Made by a program: the position numbers and the translations under genes | Shown here: positions 34,222 through 42,858 of the stretch, piece by piece | Position numbering within the stretch: the first letter of the stretch is position 1 | Layout: every line of letters begins with the position of its first letter | Assembly (NCBI GenBank): GCA_018613035.1 | Contig: JAGGRA010000005.1 | Location: 1 to 64,000, forward strand | Source of the DNA: Pseudomonas sp. ISL-84 | GTDB lineage: Bacteria; Bacillota; Bacilli; Bacillales; Cytobacillaceae | Reading direction: 5' to 3' | DNA: 64,000 nt | The notes under the pieces: generated by a model | Told to the model about the DNA's origin: nothing | The model's database searches: none | The model's input: only the letters and a program-made list of their open reading frames with translations

Positions 34222-37200
34222 ATGAAACAATCAAGAAAAGCCGGTATTTGGATTATGCTGCTAAGTTTAATTCTCAGTTTATTCACCGGTATGACTCCGC
34301 AGCTATCCTCTGCCAACACAGTGGAAAGTCCGGCTGTGGATGGAAATAATGTTATTTTTTCCTATCAGGGTGAAGCTCAGCGGGTGCGCGTGGCCGGAAG
34401 CTTTACCGACTGGCAAAGTGAAGCATTAGAGATGGCCAAAGACGAAAACAACATTTGGTCAAAAACAATCAATCTATCACCTGGAGTCTATGAGTATAAA
34501 TTTATTCTGGATGATGGCAATTGGATTACCGATCCAGCAAACAGCCAGACTGCCAATGGCAATAGCCTATTGGTTGTAAGTGGACTAACAACTGCAATGC
34601 CTGGTGATATCAAAAAGGGCAGCACAGTTAATCTTTCTGCAAACCTATTAAATAGCGATGGCACCACAGAGGCTGTGCAGCCGTCTTGGACATTAAATGC
34701 TGAAACAGAAGGCATTGCACTGACAGACAACCAGTTGTCAATCACTGAAACAGCCGAAGAAGGAAGCATCACAATAATTGGCGAATACAATCAATATACG
34801 ATTGAACATACTTTCCAAATTGCCGGTCAGATGAATACCTATACAATCAACTACTTACGTAATGATGGAGAGCAATTTAATTGGGATTTATGGGCTTGGG
34901 AAGATGGCAAGAACAACGGAAAAGTCTACCCTTTTACAAGCCAATCAGAAGGACTTGCCCAAGCAGAAATATCGTTTCCATCAGATAAAATCCATGTCAT
35001 CCCCCGCCCCGGCAATTGGGATACACAGGATGTTACCAGAACGATTAACATGCCTGAAGGCCAGAACGAAGCAGAAGTATGGCTGGCACAGGGCGATGAA
35101 ACGGTTTATTATTCCAAAGAGGAATTTGACAATAGCAACACAGATGCTAACCGCCGTTTTATTGAGTTTACGTATGTAAGAGACGATCACAACTATGATG
35201 GCTGGAACATATGGACCTGGCAGACTGGTGTAAATGACGGACAAGCAGACTTTACTGAAGTCACTGACAAAGGGGCTGTTGCTTTGATTGAAATTGGCCA
35301 GCAAACTGAACAAATGGGCTTTGTTCTTCGCAAAGGTACAGGGTGGGATCAAAAAGATCCTTACGGTGCCGACCGCTATATTAAAACGGGAAAAGATAAC
35401 TATACCAAGGTCGTTGTTACAAGTGGCCAGGGTGAAATCTATCAAGTCCCTGCTATTACAGGACCTGTTTTGAATGATGGAAGCCTCACTCTCTACTATA
35501 GAGATCCAGAGCTATTTAAACAGGGAGAGATGGAATCGATTGAAAAGGTTCAGGCAAAATTAAATGGACAAATTTTTGAAATGAAGTACTCCCCTAAGGA
35601 GGAACGCTTCTTCACAACGATTGATCAATTAGAAGAAGGAACACATGAGTACTCCTTCCTTATTACGAAAAATGGAGATACATCCGAGGCTGCAGATCCT
35701 TATAATACAGTTGATGGAAAATCAACCATCACCTATAAAAACCCTTCAGCTGAAATTATAGCTGAAGTCAACCCGAAGAAAGCATCTTACAATGAAAATG
35801 CCGTTCTATCAATTGAAACGATTCTCTCTGATTCGGAAGTAGCCATAAAAGAGGTTTACGCAGACATGTCTGCAATCGGCGGCAGCAGCAAGGTCAGCAT
35901 TGACCCGGCTTTAAATGCACAAACTATTTCCATTGATCAATCAGTTACGGCTGGCCAAAAGAAATTGCTGATCACTGTCGTAGATGAATATGGAAATGTG
36001 CACGAAGGAGAAGCATCCATTGAAATCGCAACCCGCACCTTCAGCGGCAAACAAGATGACTTTGACTGGGATGAAGCCCGCATTTATTTTATGCTGACAG
36101 ACCGCTTCAACAATGGAGATACATCAAATGATGATCCAAATCGTGCAAATTACGATGCTTCCCACCCTGAGACCTACCATGGAGGAGATTTCCGTGGCCT
36201 TATCGAAAAACTCGATTACCTTGAAGATTTAGGCATCAATACCATTTGGATTACGCCAATCGTCGATAACATTGACTGGGATCTTCGCTATGACAAGGAT
36301 GGAAACCAGTACGGCTACCACGGCTACTGGGCAAAGGATTTCTCAACATTAGATGAACATCTCGGAGATATCCAAACATTCCAGGAGCTGCTGGAGAAAT
36401 CCCATGACCGCGGCATAAAAGTGATGGTGGACGTGGTTCTTAACCATACAGGATACGGATTGAAGGAAAACGATCCATCCATTGGACTGGGGATTCCTAA
36501 CTTCCCTACTGACGCTGACCGTGAGCGTTATGCCGGCATGATCAGGGATGGAGGAACCGATACAATCCGAGGCGAGCTTGCTGGCTTGCCTGACCTGAAG
36601 ACTGAGGATGAAGCTGTCCGCAGACAAATCATTGAATGGCAGACAGCCTGGCTTGAAAAAGCAAAAACAGACCGCGGTGATACAATCGATTACTTCCGCG
36701 TTGACACAGTTAAGCATGTGGAACACACAACCTGGAAGGCATTTAAAAATGCACTGACTGAAATCAAGCCTGACTTTAAAATGATCGGGGAATACTATGG
36801 CGGACATGCAGACGAACATGGTGGCTTTCTGGACAGTGGCGAAATGGATTCTATCCTGGATTTTGACTTTAAGCATACAGCGGCTGATTTCATTAATGGC
36901 CATATCAATGCAGCGGAGGATAAATTGCAGGCAAGAAATGCTAAGCTGACAAATACCGCTATGCTGGGACAATTTTTAAGCAGCCATGATGAAGATGGCT
37001 TCCTGATTACAAGCGCAGGCGAAGATTGGGGCAAAATGAAGATTGCCTCTGCCCTGCAAATTACGGCAAAGGGCCAGCCGGTTATTTATTACGGTGAAGA
37101 AATTGGATTATCCGGCAAGCATGCTGGCGATATGGATAAAGGGGAATTCAACGAAAACCGCTATGACTTTGACTGGAGCTTAATCGGAAACGACATGCAC

Positions 37201-37530
37201 GAGCATTATCGGAAACTGCTTAACATCCGGAAAAATTACTCTGAAGTCTTTTCAAAAGGAACACGTAAAAAACTGGCAGGCAGCGATGCTGATGGATATC
37301 TATTCTTTAACCGCTCTTACAAGGGCACACATGCTGTGGTTGGGTTAAACACTGAGCCAGACCAGAAAAAAGTAACCATCCATGTCCCATTCACAGCCGG
37401 CAGCAAGGTCATTGACCAATACAGCGGCAAGAAATACAATGTGGACAAAAACAACCAAATTAAAGTCAAATTACCAGGCAGAGACGAAGGCGGGACCGTC
37501 ATTCTCGTACTGGATGAAAAAAAAGAATAA
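34222..37530 (+). CDS. secreted multidomain alpha-amylase/pullulanase (GH13)
   Basis: The 1102-residue extracellular enzyme degrades starch-type glucans. After a signal peptide (about 1-31) comes a CBM48/20-like module (38-125, VRVAGSFTDWQSEALEM). Two CBM41-like modules follow, near 206-298 (FNWDLWAWEDG) and 311-410 (YDGWNIWTWQTG), then further Ig-like modules. The GH13 barrel begins near 620. Catalytic regions are DVVLNH (about 736), FRVDTVKH (nucleophile Asp, about 823), GEYYGG (acid Glu, about 855) and SSHDED (about 919). A beta-sandwich tail ends the protein, with no anchor seen. AAGGAGGG precedes the ATG. Two cre-like sites indicate carbon catabolite control. Whether alpha-1,4 or alpha-1,6 bonds are preferred cannot be told. 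Confidence 0.9.
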   Translation: MKQSRKAGIWIMLLSLILSLFTGMTPQLSSANTVESPAVDGNNVIFSYQGEAQRVRVAGSFTDWQSEALEMAKDENNIWSKTINLSPGVYEYKFILDDGNWITDPANSQTANGNSLLVVSGLTTAMPGDIKKGSTVNLSANLLNSDGTTEAVQPSWTLNAETEGIALTDNQLSITETAEEGSITIIGEYNQYTIEHTFQIAGQMNTYTINYLRNDGEQFNWDLWAWEDGKNNGKVYPFTSQSEGLAQAEISFPSDKIHVIPRPGNWDTQDVTRTINMPEGQNEAEVWLAQGDETVYYSKEEFDNSNTDANRRFIEFTYVRDDHNYDGWNIWTWQTGVNDGQADFTEVTDKGAVALIEIGQQTEQMGFVLRKGTGWDQKDPYGADRYIKTGKDNYTKVVVTSGQGEIYQVPAITGPVLNDGSLTLYYRDPELFKQGEMESIEKVQAKLNGQIFEMKYSPKEERFFTTIDQLEEGTHEYSFLITKNGDTSEAADPYNTVDGKSTITYKNPSAEIIAEVNPKKASYNENAVLSIETILSDSEVAIKEVYADMSAIGGSSKVSIDPALNAQTISIDQSVTAGQKKLLITVVDEYGNVHEGEASIEIATRTFSGKQDDFDWDEARIYFMLTDRFNNGDTSNDDPNRANYDASHPETYHGGDFRGLIEKLDYLEDLGINTIWITPIVDNIDWDLRYDKDGNQYGYHGYWAKDFSTLDEHLGDIQTFQELLEKSHDRGIKVMVDVVLNHTGYGLKENDPSIGLGIPNFPTDADRERYAGMIRDGGTDTIRGELAGLPDLKTEDEAVRRQIIEWQTAWLEKAKTDRGDTIDYFRVDTVKHVEHTTWKAFKNALTEIKPDFKMIGEYYGGHADEHGGFLDSGEMDSILDFDFKHTAADFINGHINAAEDKLQARNAKLTNTAMLGQFLSSHDEDGFLITSAGEDWGKMKIASALQITAKGQPVIYYGEEIGLSGKHAGDMDKGEFNENRYDFDWSLIGNDMHEHYRKLLNIRKNYSEVFSKGTRKKLAGSDADGYLFFNRSYKGTHAVVGLNTEPDQKKVTIHVPFTAGSKVIDQYSGKKYNVDKNNQIKVKLPGRDEGGTVILVLDEKKE

Positions 37531-37532
37531 GT

Positions 37533-37576
37533 AAAAAAACAGGGAGCCATTTCTCACTAAAGGCTCCCTGTTTTTT
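37533..37576. terminator. bidirectional terminator after the starch enzyme
   Basis: AACAGGGAGCC (37538-37548) pairs with GGCTCCCTGTT (37562-37572), with A- and T-runs outside. Confidence 0.9.
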
Positions 37577-37578
37577 AC

Positions 37579-38013
37579 TTATTTCCCCAACATTTCCTTC
37601 AAATACTGAAGCTGGCTTCCATCTTCCTGTTTGACAATGTTCACGATAAAACGTTTTGTTAATTTTGCTACAAGGCCGCTTGTTTTGACGTTTGCTTCCA
37701 TCTCCACCTGCGTTCCTTCTTCTATTTCATGAAAATCATATTTATATTCTGTTATCAATCCATTTGCATTACTGCGTGTCGTATAGGTTTTATCCTTTTC
37801 AAAGTCAATGATTTCTACATCTGCTTTGATATTTTTCCCTCTGACCATGCGGGTTTCAATAAATTTTGTCCCTTTTCCAATCTCGCCCTCTGTCTGTTTC
37901 TCCACTTTCACGACATAAGGCATAAGTTCAGGGGCATTCTCCATCCTAACCATATAATTAAATACTTCATGTACAGGTTTATTGATGATCTCACTGGAAC
38001 GAAAATCAGCCAT
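37579..38013 (-). CDS. SRPBCC/START-fold family protein
   Basis: The 144-residue protein has the helix-grip pattern of polyketide-cyclase/SRPBCC proteins (EIINKPVHEVFNYMVRMENAPELMPYVVKVE at the start, a long amphipathic helix at the C-terminus). It should bind a hydrophobic ligand in the cytoplasm; no substrate is known. GAGGTG before the ATG at 38013 decides the start over an in-frame GTG three codons upstream. The HEARO-like element lies directly upstream on the same strand. Confidence 0.8.
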   Translation of the reverse strand: MADFRSSEIINKPVHEVFNYMVRMENAPELMPYVVKVEKQTEGEIGKGTKFIETRMVRGKNIKADVEIIDFEKDKTYTTRSNANGLITEYKYDFHEIEEGTQVEMEANVKTSGLVAKLTKRFIVNIVKQEDGSQLQYLKEMLGK

Positions 38014-38032
38014 GCTTTGCACCTCAGAATCA

Positions 38033-38186
38033 TAGAGTGAAACTTCAATCAGCGGGGGGATGTTTTTATCCCCCGCTCATTGTTAGTTGAACCCATCGGG
38101 CCTTTACGGACAGTTTGAATCCCACTTATCCTCCTTAGATTCCTCTGAATCTATGAAGTGGGAGTCTTACTGCCCGTTAGACTGCG
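38033..38186 (-). ncRNA. HEARO/Isc omega-RNA-like structured element, long form
   Basis: On the minus strand the order is CGCAGTCTAACGGGCAGTAAG, a hairpin closed by CCCACTT/AAGTGGG with an inner AGATTC/GAATCT stem, AACTGTCCGT (which can pair with ACGGGCAGT), GGGTTCAACTAACA, a hairpin built on AGCGGGGG/CCCCCGCT, and TGAAGTTTCACTCTA. The three end blocks match the short copy at 3987-4079. It lies 20 nt before the SRPBCC gene, the position HEARO RNAs take before IscB genes, but no HNH nuclease is present. The copy is compact and its stems are complete. Confidence 0.55.
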
Positions 38187-38275
38187 ATAAAGTCTATGAA
38201 TTCATTATATAACAAAAACTCTGGACTGACTAACGCTCCATTGGACATCGGCTATTAAAAAAGATCCTAAACAGC

Positions 38276-39016
38276 TTATACCTTCTGATGGAAATGAGAA
38301 CAAAATCTGCACCAATCTACTATCACAATTTTTCTATTGGTGATTTCAATGATTCCTTCTTTCTTTAGCCTTGAAAAAACACGGCTTACACTTTCACGGG
38401 ATGTTCCTACTAAAGTGGAAAACTCCTGGACTGTGATTGGGAGCTCAATATGCATCCGGTTGCAATGGTTGGCTCCAAATTTTTCTGCAAGCCTCTCCAA
38501 TGTCTTAATGGTTTTCGTATAAACATCCAGCAGGGCAATATCCCTCAAAATGGATGTCATATCCCTTAGCGACTCACTCATATAACGGATGATCTGAACG
38601 GCCATCTCGGGAGAATACATTAACTCCTGTTCAAGGTCATCCGTGTTCAAAAAGTAGACTTCTCCATCCTGTACCATCGTACCCGTTGCCGGATAGGTTT
38701 GGCCTGTTTGGTTAAAAAGATTGGCTTCCGCAAAAATTTCGCCCTTTTTTTTAATGCAGACAATGATTTCGTTGCCCTGTTCATCCTGCTTGGTCAGCTT
38801 TACAATGCCTGAATGGACAAAATACACTCCTTTGGCTACCTCGTATTCAGACATAATCTTATCGCCTTTATTATAGGCCCTTTTAATAATCCGTTTATCT
38901 ATCAGCTGTATGGACTCGCTTGGAAGATCCTTAAAGATTTCAATTTTGCCTAAAAACTCTTCGATCAGCGGCTGTTGGTACAACGCTCCAGTATTATCTC
39001 TCATTTCGTTTCCCAT
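38276..39016 (-). CDS. Crp/Fnr family regulator with C-terminal Cys-His cluster
   Basis: The 246-residue protein has a cyclic-nucleotide-binding-type beta barrel (GVYFVHSGIVKLTKQDEQGNE) and a winged HTH (TVQEFSTLVGTSRESVSRVFSRLKKEGII). The far C-terminus carries C-x2-C-x-H-x-H (DWCRFCSHFHQKV). B. subtilis Fnr binds its 4Fe-4S cluster through C-terminal cysteines, so a redox or metal sensor is plausible, but one cysteine of that set is missing. Several ATGs lie at the start; the one at 39016 has GGGGG six bases before it. A Crp/Fnr-type box lies upstream. Confidence 0.82.
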   Translation of the reverse strand: MGNEMRDNTGALYQQPLIEEFLGKIEIFKDLPSESIQLIDKRIIKRAYNKGDKIMSEYEVAKGVYFVHSGIVKLTKQDEQGNEIIVCIKKKGEIFAEANLFNQTGQTYPATGTMVQDGEVYFLNTDDLEQELMYSPEMAVQIIRYMSESLRDMTSILRDIALLDVYTKTIKTLERLAEKFGANHCNRMHIELPITVQEFSTLVGTSRESVSRVFSRLKKEGIIEITNRKIVIVDWCRFCSHFHQKV

Positions 39017-39081
39017 CCTCATCCCCCGCTCCCGCAATGTTATTCCTTAGAATCATTGTAGCGAAGGTCTCTTATATAGAA

Positions 39082-39097
39082 AGTGATATATCTCACA
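39082..39097 (-). promoter_or_regulatory. Crp/Fnr-type box upstream of the Crp/Fnr gene
   Basis: AGTGATATATCTCACA matches TGTGA-N6-TCACA in nine of ten defined bases. It lies 66-81 nt before the regulator start, suggesting autoregulation. Confidence 0.55.
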
Positions 39098-39156
39098 ATT
39101 TACTGAAAGCGCTCAAATTTACTTCACAAAATGTTCTCATAAAATGTCGAATAAAA

Positions 39157-39219
39157 TGAGTAATTACTCACTTCACAATGCTAGTTATTTATATTATTAT
39201 TTTGATGAGTGATTACTCA
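39157..39219 (+). promoter_or_regulatory. SigA promoter bracketed by two TetR operators
   Basis: TTCACA (39172-39177), 17 nt and TATTAT (39195-39200) form a strong promoter. The palindromes TGAGTAATTACTCA (39157-39170) and TGAGTGATTACTCA (39206-39219) lie just outside the -35 and -10 boxes. The TetR gene at the end of the operon is the obvious repressor. Confidence 0.8.
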
Positions 39220-39241
39220 CTTTTATGAAAGAGGTGGAAAT

Positions 39242-39967
39242 ATGAATAATGAAAATCCGGTAGTTTTCATTCAAAATGTATCAAAAAGCTATGGAAAACA
39301 GCAGGTACTTAAAAATGTAAACTTAGAAATCATTCCAGGAGAAATATTCGGCCTCCTCGGTCCCTCTGGAGCAGGAAAGACGACCATAGTGAAGCAGCTG
39401 GCCGGATTGGAAACTCCCACACAAGGAGAAAACTATATTTTCAGTGAAAAGATGCCCCGTTTAGATTTGATGAACAGGATTGGCTATATGGCCCAATCCG
39501 ATGCCCTTTACGGAGAATTAACAGCAAAAGAAAATCTTGATTTTTTTGCTTCTCTTTATGGACTAAAAGGAAAGGAAAAACAGCAGCGGATGAAGGATGT
39601 TATGGAAATTGTATCTTTAACCGAACACTTCGATAAGCTGGTTTTCAACTATTCTGGGGGAATGAAGCGACGCCTTTCCCTTGCTATCTCACTTTTGCAT
39701 GAACCGGGATTGCTCATTCTTGATGAACCTACTGTTGGCATTGACCCTGTCCTCAGAAAAGGCATTTGGGCTGCTTTTAAAGACCTCAAGGATAATGGAA
39801 CAACTATTATCGTTACCACTCATGTAATGGATGAAGCAGAAAAATGCGATAGGCTGGGAATGATCAGGGATGGACAGCTCATTGCAGTTGGATCTCCCGA
39901 GGAATTAAAGCAGCAAACAAGTGCGGCCAATATTGAAGATGCCTTCCTGGCATATGGAGGTGCTTAA
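39242..39967 (+). CDS. ABC transporter ATP-binding protein (ABC-2 type exporter)
   Basis: The 241-residue ATPase has Walker A GPSGAGKTT, signature YSGGMKRRLSLA and Walker B LLILDEPTVGIDP. It pairs with the ABC-2 permease that begins 1 nt after its stop. AGAGGTGG lies before the ATG at 39242; the upstream in-frame start overlaps the operator and promoter. The substrate is unknown; regulation by a TetR protein suggests a drug, lipid or other toxic compound. Confidence 0.93.
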   Translation: MNNENPVVFIQNVSKSYGKQQVLKNVNLEIIPGEIFGLLGPSGAGKTTIVKQLAGLETPTQGENYIFSEKMPRLDLMNRIGYMAQSDALYGELTAKENLDFFASLYGLKGKEKQQRMKDVMEIVSLTEHFDKLVFNYSGGMKRRLSLAISLLHEPGLLILDEPTVGIDPVLRKGIWAAFKDLKDNGTTIIVTTHVMDEAEKCDRLGMIRDGQLIAVGSPEELKQQTSAANIEDAFLAYGGA

Positions 39968-39968
39968 A

Positions 39969-40997
39969 ATGAGAATTACTGCGCTGGTTATTAGAATACT
40001 CCGTCAGATTGTAAGAGATAAACGGACCATGGCCCTTTTGATTTTCGCGCCTATGCTTGTCCTGACCATGCTTCACCTTGTATTTAATGGAGATGAATAT
40101 AGGCCTAATATCGGGCTCGTTGATATACCTGAAGCAATTGAAACTCAATTAAACTTGGAAGATGCTATTATTAAACATTACGAATCTGCTAATCTGGCAG
40201 AAAGTGATTTAACGAGTAAGGAGCTGGATGGGTATCTGTTGTTTGAAAATATGGTTCCATCCATAGTCCTGGAAGGGAGCGACCCGAGTGTAAACGGCTC
40301 CGTCTTAAGATGGGTTCAAAACGCGTTAAAACCCTTGCAGCAAAATCTAACCAATAAGGAAATGGAAATCAATTATCTATTCGGCTCAAGCGACATGGGG
40401 CAGTTTGATTATTTCGGCCCAGTCCTTCTTGGATTTTTCGTCTTTTTCTTCGTTTTCCTTATTGCCGGTGTTTCCTTTTTGCGCGAGAGAACCACTGGGA
40501 CACTTGAAAGGCTTTTAACAAGCCCGTTAAGAAAATGGGAAATCGTTGCAGGATATACCATCGGGTTTGGCGTTTTCACCATGATCCAGGCTACGATTAT
40601 TGCCTGGTACGCCATATACGTGCTTGGAATGCTGATGGAGGGAGCTTTTGGCTATGTCCTGCTCATTACTTTGCTTCTTTCCTTATCAGCACTAACCCTG
40701 GGGATACTGCTATCCTCCTTTGCCAATAACGAGCTGCAAATGATTCAATTTATTCCGCTGGTTGTTGTGCCGCAGATCTTTTTTTCCGGTTTATTTAACC
40801 TCAAAACCATTTCGGAATGGCTCAGCTGGGTTGGACCTTTAACCCCTTTATATTATGCTGCCGAAGCATTGCGGAATGTGATGGTGAGGGGCTTTGGCTG
40901 GGATATGATTTATAAAGACCTGCTGGTATTGCTGGGCTTCTCTCTGCTATTTATGATTCTAAATATTGCTGCTCTAAGAAGGTACCGAAAAATATAA
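39969..40997 (+). CDS. ABC-2 type permease
   Basis: A 342-residue permease with one N-terminal transmembrane helix, a large extracellular segment (about residues 50-170) and five further helices, with RERTTGTLERLLTSPLRKWEI typical of the ABC2_membrane_3 family. It forms the export channel for the ATPase encoded just upstream. GGTGCTTAAA serves as ribosome site, overlapping the end of the ATPase gene. Confidence 0.92.
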   Translation: MRITALVIRILRQIVRDKRTMALLIFAPMLVLTMLHLVFNGDEYRPNIGLVDIPEAIETQLNLEDAIIKHYESANLAESDLTSKELDGYLLFENMVPSIVLEGSDPSVNGSVLRWVQNALKPLQQNLTNKEMEINYLFGSSDMGQFDYFGPVLLGFFVFFFVFLIAGVSFLRERTTGTLERLLTSPLRKWEIVAGYTIGFGVFTMIQATIIAWYAIYVLGMLMEGAFGYVLLITLLLSLSALTLGILLSSFANNELQMIQFIPLVVVPQIFFSGLFNLKTISEWLSWVGPLTPLYYAAEALRNVMVRGFGWDMIYKDLLVLLGFSLLFMILNIAALRRYRKI

Positions 40998-41072
40998 AGC
41001 CTGCAAATTTCTTTTTATATTTTTAATCCTTTATAATAAATGTATAGATTAGTACGGATAAAGGAGTTTACT

Positions 41073-41723
41073 ATGTCAGAGCACGATTCGGTTATTGAAG
41101 AGTTATTCCAGGAAGAAGATGGACTCACGGATAAGCAGAAGAAAATTATTATAGCAGCGGTTGAATCGTTTTCCGAGAAAGGCTATGCAGCTACCTCAAC
41201 TAGTGAAATTGCTAAGAAAGCAGGAGTAGCAGAGGGAACGATATTTCGTCACTATAAAACAAAAAAGGATTTGCTGATGGGCATTGTTTCACCCATGATG
41301 GCAAAATTAATCGCCCCATTTGTCATAAAGGATTTATATAAAGTAATCGATCATAAATATGAACGTTATGAAGACTTTCTAAGAGCTATGATGGAAAATC
41401 GGATTGCCTTCTTAAAAAACAATATGCCCCTTTTAAAGATCCTAATCCAGGAAATTCCGTTCCATCCGGAGCTTAAGGAACAATTTAAAGAGCATATTGC
41501 CTGCAAGGTGTTTGAACGCTTTGTTAATCTGGTGGAGTTCTACCAGAAAAAGGGCCAAATTATCGATATCCCCGCATATAGTGCCGTTCGAATGACCTTT
41601 ACATCCATTTTCGGCTTTTTGATCACCAGGTATTTAATTTTGCCTGAAGCGGAGTGGAATGATGAGGAAGAGATTGAATTAACCATTCAATTCATTATGC
41701 ATGGACTTTCTGCAAAATCATAA
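41073..41723 (+). CDS. TetR/AcrR family regulator of the ABC operon
   Basis: The 216-residue repressor has an N-terminal HTH (IIIAAVESFSEKGYAATSTSEIAKKAGVAEGTIFRHYKTKKDLL) after an unusual acidic extension of about 20 residues, and an all-helical ligand-binding domain. It is the third gene of the operon and should bind the two palindromes at 39157-39219. AAAGGAGT precedes the ATG at 41073. The inducer is probably a substrate of the exporter. Confidence 0.9.
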   Translation: MSEHDSVIEELFQEEDGLTDKQKKIIIAAVESFSEKGYAATSTSEIAKKAGVAEGTIFRHYKTKKDLLMGIVSPMMAKLIAPFVIKDLYKVIDHKYERYEDFLRAMMENRIAFLKNNMPLLKILIQEIPFHPELKEQFKEHIACKVFERFVNLVEFYQKKGQIIDIPAYSAVRMTFTSIFGFLITRYLILPEAEWNDEEEIELTIQFIMHGLSAKS

Positions 41724-41724
41724 C

Positions 41725-41750
41725 AAAAGCCTGGCTGCTGCCAGGCTTTT
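41725..41750. terminator. terminator between the ABC operon and the sugar dehydrogenase
   Basis: AAAAGCCTGGC, loop TGCT, GCCAGGCTTTT; it overlaps the 3' end of the convergent gene. Confidence 0.88.
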
Positions 41751-42834
41751 ATATATCGGTTAAAGAAATTCTATAAAGCTTGTCATCCTTTTCAAGCGGA
41801 TTTCCGCGGCCATCTGTGTTGTTGCTTATAAAATAAAGGTTGTTTCCTTCAATAAAGACATCCCTGATCCGGCCTAAATTCGAAACAAGCTTTCTTACTT
41901 TTTTAGCTTCCAAATCAAACTCCAAAACGGCACTGCCCCTTAAGGCAGCTGTGTAGAGCTTGCCATCATGGTAGTCCATTCCGGAAGGAGCCCAGGTTTC
42001 ATTATCTCCTGAAGTAAATAAAGGCGACTCCATGCCTGCTTTCTTTTCAGTCCCTTTTATTTCAGGCCAGCCATAGTTCTTTCCGGCTATTATTTTATTA
42101 ATTTCATCATTGGCTGAAGGACCGTGCTCACTTTCATACAAAACACCGTCAGATGCCCAGGCAAGCCCCTGAGGATTGCGGTGTCCATAGCTATAGACAT
42201 ATGAATCGGGAAAAGGATTATCTGCCGGTATGGTGCCGTCCAGATTCATTCTTAAGATTTTCCCTCCTAAAGAATTCAGATCCTGCGCAATTTCCGGATT
42301 AGCAGCCGCATCGCCTGCTGTTGCGTAAAGCTTGCCGTCAGGGCCGATTTCAAGGCGGCCGCCATGGTGGAACTGACCGCTTGGAATTTTATCCAGCAGG
42401 ATCTTTTCCTCTTTCCATATTCCATCCTGAAGCATGAGGATGACAATGCGGTTAAACTGCCCCGTGCTGTTTTCGTAGGTGTAATAGGCAAAGGCTTTAT
42501 TCGAATTAGAAAAGTCTGGTGTCAGCACAAAGCCAAGCAAACCGGCTTCCGCTGCTGTAGACAGCTTTTTTTCCAATTGTACCTTTTGGCGTTCTTTCTT
42601 GCTCCCTTCAACCTTTACAATGCTTCCCTGTCTTTCCGACATATAAAAGGTTTCATCCGTTTTGGCAATGGACCAGGGAATATCCAGCTCATCAGCGAGA
42701 ATTTCCGGTTCTGCATTTGCAGGGAGGCTGACTTCCTGCTCTCCAGCCTGATCCTTAGCCTCATTCTCCCCGGCATTTGAGCACCCGGCAATAAATGCAA
42801 AAGCCAGAAGGCCTGTACCCAACACCCTTTTCAT
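41749..42834 (-). CDS. PQQ-dependent sugar dehydrogenase family lipoprotein
   Basis: The 361-residue lipoprotein (lipobox FIAGC near residue 18) has the beta-propeller of soluble glucose/sorbosone dehydrogenases: IPWSIAKTDETFYMSER, FHHGGRLEIGPDGKLY, YSYGHRNPQGLAW and YESEHGPSANDEIN. It should sit outside the membrane. Whether it binds PQQ is doubtful, since many Bacillus members have no PQQ pathway. AAGGAGGTCGAG precedes the ATG. Confidence 0.85.
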   Translation of the reverse strand: MKRVLGTGLLAFAFIAGCSNAGENEAKDQAGEQEVSLPANAEPEILADELDIPWSIAKTDETFYMSERQGSIVKVEGSKKERQKVQLEKKLSTAAEAGLLGFVLTPDFSNSNKAFAYYTYENSTGQFNRIVILMLQDGIWKEEKILLDKIPSGQFHHGGRLEIGPDGKLYATAGDAAANPEIAQDLNSLGGKILRMNLDGTIPADNPFPDSYVYSYGHRNPQGLAWASDGVLYESEHGPSANDEINKIIAGKNYGWPEIKGTEKKAGMESPLFTSGDNETWAPSGMDYHDGKLYTAALRGSAVLEFDLEAKKVRKLVSNLGRIRDVFIEGNNLYFISNNTDGRGNPLEKDDKLYRISLTDI

Positions 42835-42858
42835 CCAGCTCTCGACCTCCTTGAAAAT

